Of a stretch of DNA of 64,000 bases, positions 55,901 to 63,815 are shown piece by piece (positions within the stretch are counted from its first letter, which is position 1; the number at the start of each line of letters is the position of its first letter). The stretch is from Bacteroides sp. (lineage in GTDB: Bacteria; Bacteroidota; Bacteroidia; Bacteroidales; Muribaculaceae), in assembly GCA_014801585.1 (NCBI GenBank), contig JAAVDX010000014.1, positions 82,643 to 146,642 of the forward strand. Reading direction: 5' to 3'. Both the position numbers and the translations under genes were made by a program. The notes under the pieces are model-generated. The model was not told the origin of the DNA. It saw only the letters and a list, made by a program, of their open reading frames with translations, and did not search any database.

Positions 55901-56159
55901 GAGCTCCGATATCTATATCCACAACGGCGCCTACCTCCGCATGGCTAATCTGACTCTCTCTTATACTCTCCCCGACAATATCCTGAGAAAGACCGGTCTT
56001 AGCAATATCCGCGTATTCGTAATGGGCGAAAACCTCTTCACTGCTACCAAATATCATGGCTTTACTCCTGAGGTCGGCGACGGTGTCAACATCGGTATCG
56101 ACTATGGTAACTATCCGGAGGCACGCACATTTACAGTCGGATTAAATGTAGCATTCTAA
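52977..56159 (+). CDS. SusC-family TonB-dependent outer membrane transporter
   Basis: SusC proteins import oligosaccharides with TonB energy. The 1060-residue protein has a signal peptide (LTYLGIYAQ), an N-terminal carboxypeptidase-D-like domain (VNVSGTVTSSLDGEPLIGVT), the TonB-box region DDVVVVGYGTQKKS, a plug domain (VRVRGVGTINDSNPLYIVDG) and a barrel ending in FTVGLNVAF. It is followed by susD after 24 nt, the obligate pair. The expected cargo is beta-glucan oligosaccharide from the neighbouring enzymes. Confidence 0.97.
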   Translation: MKKLTLFLIMVLTYLGIYAQNVNVSGTVTSSLDGEPLIGVTVMVKGTSTGTSTDVDGQFSINAKPGSTLYFSYIGYTPKEVKVSGQTSNLNITLIEDSQILDDVVVVGYGTQKKSVVTAAISQVGEETLAQTLPTNVQNALKGVTAGVTATTSNGQPGNSAQIRVRGVGTINDSNPLYIVDGMPIEGGIDYLNPSDIKSIEVLKDAASGAVYGARAANGVVLVTTKTGVQGRAKITYDFSYGWQSKQKSVKMLNATQYAIMKNEAYLNAGQPGPYQNPYSYGTGYDWQAAIFNDNAPTMNHQVSISGASEKVNYFLSFGYFTQDGIIGGNYDQSNYDRLTLRANNIYTLFDDSKKRNWLNSFTLTTNISYARIHSKGFGGGGGYYGGAITNALGMSPMLTPTLTPGSEGYQHQLDYYAHNSSYVPRYDADGNLYTVPEAFGGGYQELTNPFYGWSFPAASNWSHKIVSNFIGELQIWDGIKYRISFGGDLAFWGTNSHTEPNYYSNLSNTDAIHASAYSESNRGWTWQLENIIFYDKNFGDHHLNVVLGESAKQSTGWWMNTSANKLYNFNKPWVTVAQGAPGEEDGGNRTGNAGPNSAWPKLLSYFGRVSYDYDSRYMAQVTVRRDGSSRFGANHKWATFPSFSVGWNLTNEAFLKSRPIWWNNTKLRVSWGKNGNEAIGDFRYTVLTDGNNNYYFGPEGSSQTYGSKASGIANPDLKWEESTQTDVGLDFGFLNNSLQFTFDWYKKRTTGMLMTMMVPTYVGETAPIGNVGTMDNTGVEMELRWARNFGEFEVNLSGNLSYVKNKLVNLGNSEGWRSEVSNGTAGDIARSMNGEPFPFFYGYKTAGIFQNQAEADAYNEKYGLTPGMVSWYAQPGDVIFVDTNGDGTINDNDRTKIGKGLPDWTYGFNVGFGWKGIQLSAYFQGVWGNQIYDASLRSDTPAKNLPAWMLNRWTGEGTSNRIPIYRLGDSRNWQSSDIYIHNGAYLRMANLTLSYTLPDNILRKTGLSNIRVFVMGENLFTATKYHGFTPEVGDGVNIGIDYGNYPEARTFTVGLNVAF

Positions 56160-56183
56160 CCTTTTCTAACAACGAATAACGAC

Positions 56184-57704
56184 ATGAAACTAAATAAAGT
56201 AATTCTATATACAGCCATTGCAAGCTTCGGCCTGACGAGCGCATCCTGCTCGAGCGACTGGTTGGATATAAACAATAATACTCAGGATCCTGTAGAGGAA
56301 TACTACAAGACCGAAGCCAATATCAAGCAGGCAGTCGTAGCAGCCTATGACCCCTTGCACTGGTTTGACTATGCCAACAACTATACCGGCCTTAACATCT
56401 ATCCGGAGGTGCTTGCCGATCAATGCTTCCCCGGTGGTGGCGATGTAGGCGACATGAGCCAGTGGAAGGCTATCTGGAACTTCGCCACTACTGCTGATCA
56501 GGTGATGATCGATAATTACAGCAATGCCTATTCCGGTGTGAAACGCTGCAACGACGCAATCAAGTACATGAATGAGTACTGGGAGCCGACAACAGCCGAA
56601 GAACTCGCCCATCGCGCCAACTACGAATCGCAGGTGCTTGCTCTCCGTGTATTCTTCTACAATCAGCTCTGGCACTGGTGGGGCAACATCGCCTACTATA
56701 CTGAAAACCTTTCGGGCGATTTCATGGCTCCGCAGTATTCTGCCGACGAGGTATATGAATTCATGATCTCTGACCTGGAGAAAGTAATCGCTGCCGATAA
56801 TCTCCCCGAGAAGTGCTCAGGCGAAGAGCTCGGTCGCGTCACTAAGCATTTCGTGTATATGCTCTATACTGAAATCGTGATGTATCAGAACGACCAGACC
56901 CGCAAGCCGACTGCACTCAAATACATGGAAGAGATCATCAACTCAGGCAAGTATGATCTGATGCCCAACTTTGCCGACATCTGGGAAGTAAGCGGCGAAT
57001 GGTGTCAGGAATCGATCTGGGAGATCAATTATTCCGACTATCAGGCAAATCGTAACTGGTCGTGGGGTGGCACCGCAGGTGGAACTGTCGTACCCTGTAT
57101 GATTCTTCCGCGTGGCTACAATAAGATCGATGGTATACATGACGATACCGGTTGGGGATTCTGCACAGTACGTCAGTCTTGCTACGATTCCTATGACGCA
57201 GCCGACACACGTCGCGACGCCTCTATCTGGCAACCCGGCGCCGGCAACTACAACCCCGCATATCAGGACACGGGCTACTTCCTCGCGAAGTATGCAGGCC
57301 GCGCCGGCGGCAACTCTGCGCAGCAGGCTGACGCTCTTCTGAACTATAACAACAATCTGCGTCTGTATCGCTTCTCAGAATGTCTGCTCTATGCAGCAGA
57401 GCTCGGTTCGCCCAATGCTCAGGCTTATCTCGACCGCGTTCGCGCACGCGCAGGACTCCCCTCTGTGCCCGCTACTCTGGATAACATCATCCGTGAACGC
57501 GCATGGGAATTCCTCGGCGAGGGCAAGCGTTATTGGGATCTTATCCGCACAGGTCTGGCCACGTCTCTCCTCATCGAAGACAACGAGATTCCCGACGGAC
57601 GTAAGGGGCATTATACCGATAATAAGAAGTATATCCCATTCCCGCAGAGCGAAATCGATAAATGTCAGGGCAATCTTAAGCAGAACACCCAGTACTTCAA
57701 CTAA
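56184..57704 (+). CDS. SusD/RagB-family glycan-binding lipoprotein
   Basis: SusD is the lid over SusC that binds the glycan at the surface. The 506-residue protein has a lipobox (LTSASCSSD), the early SDWLDINNNTQDPVEEYY segment, TPR-like helices such as ANYESQVLALRVFFYNQLW, and the typical C-terminal RARAGLPSV then NIIRERAWEFLGEGKRYWDL and YIPFPQSEI. It lies between susC and the SGBP gene and is surely cotranscribed. Confidence 0.97.
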   Translation: MKLNKVILYTAIASFGLTSASCSSDWLDINNNTQDPVEEYYKTEANIKQAVVAAYDPLHWFDYANNYTGLNIYPEVLADQCFPGGGDVGDMSQWKAIWNFATTADQVMIDNYSNAYSGVKRCNDAIKYMNEYWEPTTAEELAHRANYESQVLALRVFFYNQLWHWWGNIAYYTENLSGDFMAPQYSADEVYEFMISDLEKVIAADNLPEKCSGEELGRVTKHFVYMLYTEIVMYQNDQTRKPTALKYMEEIINSGKYDLMPNFADIWEVSGEWCQESIWEINYSDYQANRNWSWGGTAGGTVVPCMILPRGYNKIDGIHDDTGWGFCTVRQSCYDSYDAADTRRDASIWQPGAGNYNPAYQDTGYFLAKYAGRAGGNSAQQADALLNYNNNLRLYRFSECLLYAAELGSPNAQAYLDRVRARAGLPSVPATLDNIIRERAWEFLGEGKRYWDLIRTGLATSLLIEDNEIPDGRKGHYTDNKKYIPFPQSEIDKCQGNLKQNTQYFN

Positions 57705-57718
57705 CTCAGTAATTACAA

Positions 57719-59647
57719 ATGAAAACCATAAATAAATTCATAGGCTTCGGAGCTCTGGCAACCATGGTGTTCGCTATGGGTTCGTGTGCCCAGGAAGACA
57801 TTTTTAATCCTTCTCAGGCCGGGCTGCCTCAGGCTTCCGACTATCAGATAGGAATCAGTGTCGACGAATTAAACAATGTCGAACTAAACATTCTCGACAA
57901 AAATGGCAATCATGCCGTGGGAGTCTATCCCATCTGGTATGTCAACAATAGCGAGCGTCCCTCTACTGCTCTGACTTATCGCAGCCTTATCACTACCGCA
58001 GGTGAATATCCCGTAGAGATGAAGGTCGGTAATGGAAATGGTGTATCCGAGGGTTCTGTCAACGGCACAATTACAATCGATCGCACTATCTTTGACTTCT
58101 CCCCCTATATGCGTGCGCTGACCAACGGCTCCTCAAAAGAGTGGGCCGTCGACGGCACTAAAGCAGGCAATATGGGTTGCGGACCATTCGAGGATCCGAC
58201 AGGCTGGTGGAATGGACAGCCCGGCGATAAGGAAGCTGAGGGCGTCTACGCCAATGTGCTGACTTTCACCGATGATGGCAAGGAGACTTCAGGAAATTAT
58301 ACTTTCGACCCCGGAACTGCCGGAACATTCTACGTAAACACCGGAGTACAGTCGCTCCCGGGATATCAGGTGAACAATCCTAACGACGGTGCCGACTTCA
58401 GAGTACCGGCCGAAGTTGTCAATACGACCTTCACTCTTGAACCGGAGGGGGCAAACCTCTATCTTACTCTCCCCGCAAACACACCCTTCCCCTACGTACC
58501 CTCTGAGGCCGGATTTGCAGCACCGAAGTATCGTATCTTGTCGTTCAGCAAGAACGAGATTGTACTTGCTCAGGATCTTGATGGAATCTCTTGGCAGTAT
58601 ATCATCGCTCCGAAGGCCGATGCCGTAAATGACGTGACGACCACAGGCTTCAAATACGACTTTGAACATAACCTCTGGAAGGACGCCAACGTATGGGTAG
58701 CTTCAACTTGGTTTGCCGATGACAACTGGGGCGAACTTCCCAATCAGCCTGACGTCACTCTGACTGCAAACAAGGGTATACAGTTCCATACGCCGGCAAC
58801 TACCGGTAACTCTCAATGGCAGGGTCAGGTACATGTAGAGACTAATATCGAGGTTCATTCCGGCATCACTTACGACTTCTCCTGCAATGTCGACGTACCC
58901 AAAGCCGGCGCCGTGACTGTAAAGGTTCAGAAAGTAGGCGACGATGACACATTCTTTGTAGCCGACCGCGTTGATGTTGAACCCAACGGCTCAATCGTAT
59001 GGTTCTCCGACGTCGAAGGATTTGACGGTACTCTTAAGATTGCTTTCGATTTCGGCGGCTATGGTGACTGCGATATCGAGGTGAGCAACATTGTATTCAA
59101 GGAGCATCAGTATGACGACGGCACTGTCATCCCCGCTGCTGCTGTAGCTCCCGTCATCTCCGATGCTGACAATCTCTTTGCTGATTTCAAGGTTGAGAAA
59201 TGGTCGACATGGTTTGCCGACAGCAGTTGGAGTGAATTGGCCGGTCAGCCTGAAATTCTCTTCTTCAACGACGGCTACAGCTTTATTGCCCCCGAAGGCA
59301 CGGGGTCCGATCAATGGCAGGGTCAGGTTCACGTATGGACCAATGTCAAGACATCCGCTGACAACAAGTACGACTACGTGATGACCATCCAGTCTGATAG
59401 AGACATTAAGGGTGTCACCGTGAAAATTCAGAAGGGTGATTCTCTCGGAGCAGATGCTGATGCAGATGATAATACATTCATCGTGCTCGATCGTGTCGAC
59501 GTTGAAGAAGGTGTCCCCTATCTCTACTACTTCAAGAACAAACAGGGAATTGACACCAACAATCTCCAGATATGCATGGACTACGCAGGCGCTCCCAACA
59601 AGGCCAACATCACAGTGTCCGGCCTGAAGATGCAGGTAGCTAAATAA
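57719..59647 (+). CDS. Surface glycan-binding lipoprotein with duplicated C-terminal domain
   Basis: The 642-residue product has a lipobox (FAMGSCAQED, Cys near residue 24), an Ig-like N-terminal part, a middle region with aromatic surface residues, and two related domains of about 140 residues each near the end. They share STWFAD, then QWQGQVHV and the RVDVE strand, and resemble carbohydrate-binding beta-sandwiches (CBM4-like). It follows susD directly (14 nt), as SusE/SusF-like SGBPs do, and should hold the glucan near SusC/SusD. It has a strong terminator after it. Confidence 0.88.
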   Translation: MKTINKFIGFGALATMVFAMGSCAQEDIFNPSQAGLPQASDYQIGISVDELNNVELNILDKNGNHAVGVYPIWYVNNSERPSTALTYRSLITTAGEYPVEMKVGNGNGVSEGSVNGTITIDRTIFDFSPYMRALTNGSSKEWAVDGTKAGNMGCGPFEDPTGWWNGQPGDKEAEGVYANVLTFTDDGKETSGNYTFDPGTAGTFYVNTGVQSLPGYQVNNPNDGADFRVPAEVVNTTFTLEPEGANLYLTLPANTPFPYVPSEAGFAAPKYRILSFSKNEIVLAQDLDGISWQYIIAPKADAVNDVTTTGFKYDFEHNLWKDANVWVASTWFADDNWGELPNQPDVTLTANKGIQFHTPATTGNSQWQGQVHVETNIEVHSGITYDFSCNVDVPKAGAVTVKVQKVGDDDTFFVADRVDVEPNGSIVWFSDVEGFDGTLKIAFDFGGYGDCDIEVSNIVFKEHQYDDGTVIPAAAVAPVISDADNLFADFKVEKWSTWFADSSWSELAGQPEILFFNDGYSFIAPEGTGSDQWQGQVHVWTNVKTSADNKYDYVMTIQSDRDIKGVTVKIQKGDSLGADADADDNTFIVLDRVDVEEGVPYLYYFKNKQGIDTNNLQICMDYAGAPNKANITVSGLKMQVAK

Positions 59648-59679
59648 TCCGACGGATAATATAATCCCCATTATAATCA

Positions 59680-59724
59680 GATTCCCCGAAAGTTTCGCAC
59701 GAAACTTTCGGGGAATCTTTTTTA
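59680..59724 (+). terminator. Terminator of the PUL operon
   Basis: A perfect 17-bp inverted repeat (arms 59680-59696 and 59701-59717, GATTCCCCGAAAGTTTC) has a 4-nt loop (GCAC) and is followed by ttttttata. Confidence 0.93.
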
Positions 59725-59899
59725 TATTAAATGTCATCAGATTTTCGCATCGGCAGTCCGGAACTTCACCAGCAATATTCCAATGTCGATGAACAAATGT
59801 GACGAAGTCTATTCTCAACCCTCATCACCCCACGACTGACAGACAAGTATTTACATAATAAGATGAACAAAGAAAGATAAGTGCACGTTTTAGTAATAA

Positions 59900-59920
59900 A
59901 AGAATCCTGGCATGATTCTT
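59900..59920. promoter_or_regulatory. Inverted repeat upstream of cupin-hcp
   Basis: AAGAATC (59900-59906) and GATTCTT (59914-59920) are exact complements with a 7-nt spacer, 29 bp before the cupin start. It may be the operator of a nitrosative-stress regulator; it does not look like the known HcpR or FNR consensus. The rest of the 300-bp gap holds the PUL terminator and no clear TAnnTTTG promoter. Confidence 0.45.
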
Positions 59921-59948
59921 AAAACAATATTATAAAAAACATTGACCT

Positions 59949-60278
59949 ATGTTAACAACAGATTATAGGTTCGGTGAGGTGCATTCCATCGCCGACCAAA
60001 TTGAAACGGGAAATGACAAAGTGCATTTCAAACATATTTTCAATAACGAAAATGGCGGAGTTGCCCTGGTTGCATTCAAGGCCGGTCAGAAGCTTGATGC
60101 TCACATGGCTCCTGCGGAAGTGATGGTGAATGTCCTCGAAGGGGAAATTGAATTCACCATGCTCGATAAAGTGAATACCATCAGATCCGGGGAATTTCTT
60201 CTAATGGGAGCGGATGTGGTTCATAGCGTACTCGCAAAGACTGACACAAAGTTGATGCTCATCAAGATTAAACCGTAA
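59949..60278 (+). CDS. Cupin-domain protein
   Basis: The 109-residue protein is a single cupin barrel. The first motif is weak ([29 protein letters not shown], with one His and one Glu) and the second is [16 protein letters not shown]. Its start is chosen at the first ATG. hcp begins 12 nt later with a clear ribosome binding site, so the two are one operon. Cupins next to hcp are frequent in anaerobes, and a role in NO or redox sensing is likely but unproven. Confidence 0.85.
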   Translation: MLTTDYRFGEVHSIADQIETGNDKVHFKHIFNNENGGVALVAFKAGQKLDAHMAPAEVMVNVLEGEIEFTMLDKVNTIRSGEFLLMGADVVHSVLAKTDTKLMLIKIKP

Positions 60279-60289
60279 AAAGGAGAGAT

Positions 60290-61951
60290 ATGGGAAATCA
60301 ACCTTCAATGTTCTGTTATCAGTGTCAGGAAACTGCAAAAGGAACCGGATGTACTCTCAGAGGAGTATGTGGTAAACTTCCGGAGACATCGGCAAGAATG
60401 GACCTGCTGCTTTACGCCACCCGTGGCGTGGCTATTCTAAACGATCTCCTCCGGGAACAAGGCGCGGCAAACCGGGAGGCAAGTCATCAGATTATTGATG
60501 CTCTCTTTACAACCATTACTAATGCAAATTTCGATAATCAGTCGCTTGACGGTTTCATTCGCCGTGCATTCGAGGTTAAGCGTGAGTTGAAGAAGAAATG
60601 TGAAGACCTCGGTATCGCAATTCCTGATGAGCCGGAAGTAACTCTTGAAGCAGAACCGGAGGCTTATCATAGACTTGAACCGGTTACAGGTGTACTCGCA
60701 GAGCAGGATCCTGACAAACGCGGCCTGAAACAGCTTGCCATTTATGGAGCCAAGGGAGCAGCGGCATACGCTCGTCATGCAGCCAATCTTAAATATGAGG
60801 ATGAAGACGTGTATGCCTATATCGAAAAGGTGCTCAAAGACGTAAGTCGGCAAGACATTACAGTTGATGAACTGCTGAAAGTGGTGTTGTATATGGGTGA
60901 AGGTGGAGTGAAAGCAATGGCTCTGCTTGATTCAGCTAACACAGGCACATATGGAAATCCCGAAATAACGAAAGTAAATATTGGCGTTCGTAAGAATCCC
61001 GGCATTCTTATTTCAGGGCATGATCTTCACGACCTTGAGGAACTGCTCGAACAGACTGCCGGAACAGGAGTAGACGTCTATACCCATTCTGAAATGCTTC
61101 CGGGTCAGTATTACCCCTTCTTCAAAAAATATCCTCACTTTGCCGGTAACTACGGAAACGCATGGTGGAGACAGATTGATGAGTTCGAGACTTTCAACGG
61201 CTGTTTTGTATTCACATCAAACTGCATTGTGCCTCCACGCCCGAAAACCACATATATGGACCGTGTTTATACTCTGGGCGTAGTCAATATGCCGGGCACA
61301 ACTCATATCGATGCTGACGCAGATGGTCATCACGACTTCTCGGCGGTGATCGAGAAAGCCAGAAACTGTCCTGCGCCTACTGAAATAGAGCATGGTGAGG
61401 TAGTCGGCGGGTTCGCTCATCATCAGGTAATCGAGCTTGCACCCAAGATTGTTGATCTGATTCAGCGTGAAAAGATCCGTAAATTCGTTGTTATGGCTGG
61501 ATGCGACGGGCGTATGGCGTCAAGAGACTATTACACTGAATTTGCGAAGGCACTTCCGGAGGATTGTGTTATTCTGACGGCCGGATGCGCAAAGTATCGT
61601 TACAACAAACTGCCGCTCGGCGATATTGAAGGCGTACCTCGCGTGCTCGATGCCGGTCAGTGCAACGACTCCTACTCACTTGTCAGGATTGCATTAGCAC
61701 TTAAAGACGCTTTCAAGGTTGACAGCATCAACGATCTGCCGATTGTATTCAATATCGCATGGTATGAACAGAAAGCGGTTATCGTACTGCTCGCTCTTCT
61801 CTATCTCGGTGTTCGGAATATCCACACTGGTCCGACGCTTCCGGCATTCTTTACTCCCGATATATTGAAAGTTCTTAAGGAAAAATTCGGAATCGGAACC
61901 ATTTCAACTGTTGAAAACGATATCGCCACTTTGATTAATAACGGTAAGTAA
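60290..61951 (+). CDS. hcp: Hybrid cluster protein (hydroxylamine reductase)
   Basis: Hcp reduces NO or hydroxylamine and carries a 4Fe-4S and a hybrid Fe-S-O cluster. The 553-residue length fits the anaerobe type. The N-terminal cluster cysteines are C9, C12, C21 and C27 in [14 protein letters not shown] and GVCGK. Hybrid-cluster segments are [36 protein letters not shown] and [17 protein letters not shown] lies just before the ATG, an unusually good Shine-Dalgarno for this phylum. It is cotranscribed with the cupin gene. Confidence 0.97.
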   Translation: MGNQPSMFCYQCQETAKGTGCTLRGVCGKLPETSARMDLLLYATRGVAILNDLLREQGAANREASHQIIDALFTTITNANFDNQSLDGFIRRAFEVKRELKKKCEDLGIAIPDEPEVTLEAEPEAYHRLEPVTGVLAEQDPDKRGLKQLAIYGAKGAAAYARHAANLKYEDEDVYAYIEKVLKDVSRQDITVDELLKVVLYMGEGGVKAMALLDSANTGTYGNPEITKVNIGVRKNPGILISGHDLHDLEELLEQTAGTGVDVYTHSEMLPGQYYPFFKKYPHFAGNYGNAWWRQIDEFETFNGCFVFTSNCIVPPRPKTTYMDRVYTLGVVNMPGTTHIDADADGHHDFSAVIEKARNCPAPTEIEHGEVVGGFAHHQVIELAPKIVDLIQREKIRKFVVMAGCDGRMASRDYYTEFAKALPEDCVILTAGCAKYRYNKLPLGDIEGVPRVLDAGQCNDSYSLVRIALALKDAFKVDSINDLPIVFNIAWYEQKAVIVLLALLYLGVRNIHTGPTLPAFFTPDILKVLKEKFGIGTISTVENDIATLINNGK

Positions 61952-61976
61952 AAACCATTGTTTATAAAAAACTTTT

Positions 61977-62012
61977 AAAATTCTGCCCTTTATGTGAGGG
62001 CAGAATTTTTTA
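61977..62012 (+). terminator. Terminator after hcp
   Basis: AAAATTCTGCCCT (61977-61989) pairs exactly with AGGGCAGAATTTT (61997-62009), loop 7 nt, with the T-run extending past the stem. Confidence 0.92.
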
Positions 62013-62091
62013 ATAGTTTTTAGTCTGCCTTATTGTTAATTTTTCAAACTAATCACTCTATGGGAATGTTTTAATTTAAAAGCATTTAGTT

Positions 62092-62442
62092 ATGAGAATG
62101 AATATTCAGCTAAAGAGAGCATACGATCCGGAAGAATCAACCGATGGCTTCCGTGTATATATTGACCGGCTATGGCCACGAGGACTTTCGCACGAAACGT
62201 TTCATTATGACTTTTGGGATAAGGAGATAGCTCCATCTACAGAACTCCGGGAATGGTTTCATGCTGATCCGGAAAATTTGTGGCCACAATTTGTAGAAAA
62301 ATATAAAGCTGAGTTAAGTTGCAATCCGGCGTTTGACACTCTAAAGCAAATTTTGGAAGGGAAGCCAATGGTTTCTCTCCTCTATTCTTCCCATGATCGC
62401 GAACACAATAATGCAGTAGTAGTTCGAGAATTGTTAGTGTAA
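62092..62442 (+). CDS. DUF488 family protein
   Basis: The 116-residue protein matches the short DUF488 family: IQLKRAYDPEESTDGFRVYI, then DRLWPRGLSHE and a late SLLYSSHDREHNNAVV. It may act on modified nucleotides or DNA, but the biochemical role of the family is not settled. Either the ATG at 62092 or that at 62098 may be the start. It is a single gene with terminator-flanked neighbours. Confidence 0.85.
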   Translation: MRMNIQLKRAYDPEESTDGFRVYIDRLWPRGLSHETFHYDFWDKEIAPSTELREWFHADPENLWPQFVEKYKAELSCNPAFDTLKQILEGKPMVSLLYSSHDREHNNAVVVRELLV

Positions 62443-62884
62443 GAACCTTACTTGTTGAGGATTAATACAACTTGTTAATACGGTTTTAGGTGTAAATGTT
62501 GAATTATCATAATCTTTTCCCGAATTTTACACCGCAGACTGCTCGGATTTGCCGGTTTTTGAGGTTTCAGGATAAAAAATATCACTGAAAACGTTTGATT
62601 TTCAGCGATATTCCTCATTTTAAGGTATTGTCTTGTGATCCGCGTGAGGCTCTGTGATCCCGACGCTGTATTATGAGTTTCAGTGAGTTACGTCAAGTCA
62701 ATTTATCGGACTCACGCATGTCTCGCGCTCATATTTCAATGTTCTTCACCGGAATGCAATTCCGTCTCACAAAGTTAATAATTTTCCTCCAATATCCAAT
62801 GTTTCAGAGTATTAAAAATACTTAGACGCAAAAACTGATTTAGGAACTATCATGACCGTATTATACCATGAAATAGGAGGATTT
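62443..62884. other. 442-bp intergenic region with hairpins, no gene
   Basis: No convincing coding frame is present. AATATCACTGAAAA and TTTTCAGCGATATT (62578-62612) form a hairpin with one mismatch. CGGAATGCAATTCCG (62750-62764) is a short palindrome, and GCGTGAG near 62641 complements CTCACGC near 62710. It could hold a small RNA or be a decayed gene; I cannot decide. Confidence 0.5.
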
Positions 62885-63268
62885 TTAGTCATAATTCAGA
62901 GCAAAGGCATCTTGATAGGAGATTGAAGAACGATTATCTTTGTTATCAATCCAACCCTTTTCAAGATGGCACGTCTGAGATATTTCTCCTGCACTCATAT
63001 TTGAAAACATCGCACAAACTCTCTCAATAGTGCTTAACTCGGACTCGTGGAGTATATTATCAGTATTCTCGATTGCTTCCAACTTGATACCACTCTGTCC
63101 GCTTGGATAGACGTATTCTTCCATATCAATTCCGGGCAGGGAACTGTATAATGTTCCCCACTGTTCAGGAACCGGACCAAATGGCAATGCTTTATATGTA
63201 ATGCCGGTAATGCCATATCCATGTTTCTTATAGTGAATGAAATCGGCATAGAACAGCAGTTTATTCAT
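62885..63268 (-). CDS. Panacea-domain (DUF4065/SocA-like) protein
   Basis: From ATG 63268 the product has 127 residues: KLLFYADFIHYKKHGYGITG and YKALPFGPVPEQW are the Panacea signature, and GEISQTCHLEKGW follows. Panacea proteins are often antitoxins in type II pairs. The usual N-terminal HTH domain is missing and no toxin gene lies beside it. The TTG at 63295 lies inside the -7 box, so the ATG at 63268 is the likely start. Several operator-like copies of TTTTATCCA lie upstream. Confidence 0.8.
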   Translation of the reverse strand: MNKLLFYADFIHYKKHGYGITGITYKALPFGPVPEQWGTLYSSLPGIDMEEYVYPSGQSGIKLEAIENTDNILHESELSTIERVCAMFSNMSAGEISQTCHLEKGWIDNKDNRSSISYQDAFALNYD

Positions 63269-63292
63269 TTTGGTTACAAAGGTCGAACCGAT

Positions 63293-63356
63293 CAAAGATA
63301 ATCAATTTTATCCAATAAATTCACTGTACTGGATAAAATAGCATGTTTTTTATCCA
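63293..63356 (-). promoter_or_regulatory. Promoter and operator-like motif array of the Panacea gene
   Basis: TATCTTTG on the minus strand (63293-63300) is the -7 box, 24 nt before the ATG. Upstream, TTTTATCCA occurs at 63306-63314 and 63348-63356 and inverted at 63330-63338; copies one and three are 42 bp apart, about four helix turns. This looks like an operator set for self-control. Confidence 0.55.
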
Positions 63357-63375
63357 ATAAAAGGACGTGTGTTGA

Positions 63376-63766
63376 CTAAAATAGGTAGAAATCTACCATC
63401 TTAACGAGTTGCTTATCGATAGCCGGACGCTGGATTACGTTCACCGCACCCCCGGTCCCGCATCACTTCAATCATCTCCAAAGGATTGAGGTTGGCAACT
63501 ACCGCCAATACGGGGAATTTGTAACCTTCTTCCTTGAGCCAATTGATTAATTCTTTTGCCGTGCCACCTCGGGACTTCATCGCCGAGACAACCTTTAGCT
63601 CAACGGCTTGCGAGTTAATCACCGCACCCGGTGACAGTTTCGCCACCTCCAGCTTCGCTTCCTCCATTTCTCCAACGGAAATAGGCTCATACCCGGCTCG
63701 TGTAAGAAAACCGGACATCAGCCGACAATCGGAGTCGGAGGCATCTACAATGATTACTTTGTTCAT
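63376..63766 (-). pseudogene. Frameshifted receiver-domain protein next to an RND pump
   Basis: Reading from ATG 63766, the product starts NKVIIVDASDSDCRLMSGF, a receiver-like fold, and runs to VMRDRG. Then the frame breaks: the annotated frame ends GYR at 63413, while the +1 frame continues GAVNVIQRPAIDKQLVK and stops at 63376. A homopolymer (five G on the minus strand near 63453) is the likely site of a one-base insertion, or a sequencing error. The phospho-acceptor Asp position is replaced (VVSAMKSRGGTAKEL), so it may be a pseudo-receiver. It lies 49 nt after the RND gene stop. Confidence 0.75.
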
Positions 63767-63815
63767 TAGACGTAAATTAGTTATTAAAAGATTATTAAAA
63801 ATGGTATAACCCATA

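Noticed and set aside
58991..59818. A 275-residue minus-strand frame across the end of the SGBP gene.
   Set aside because: It overlaps a clear gene and the PUL terminator and has no recognisable domain.
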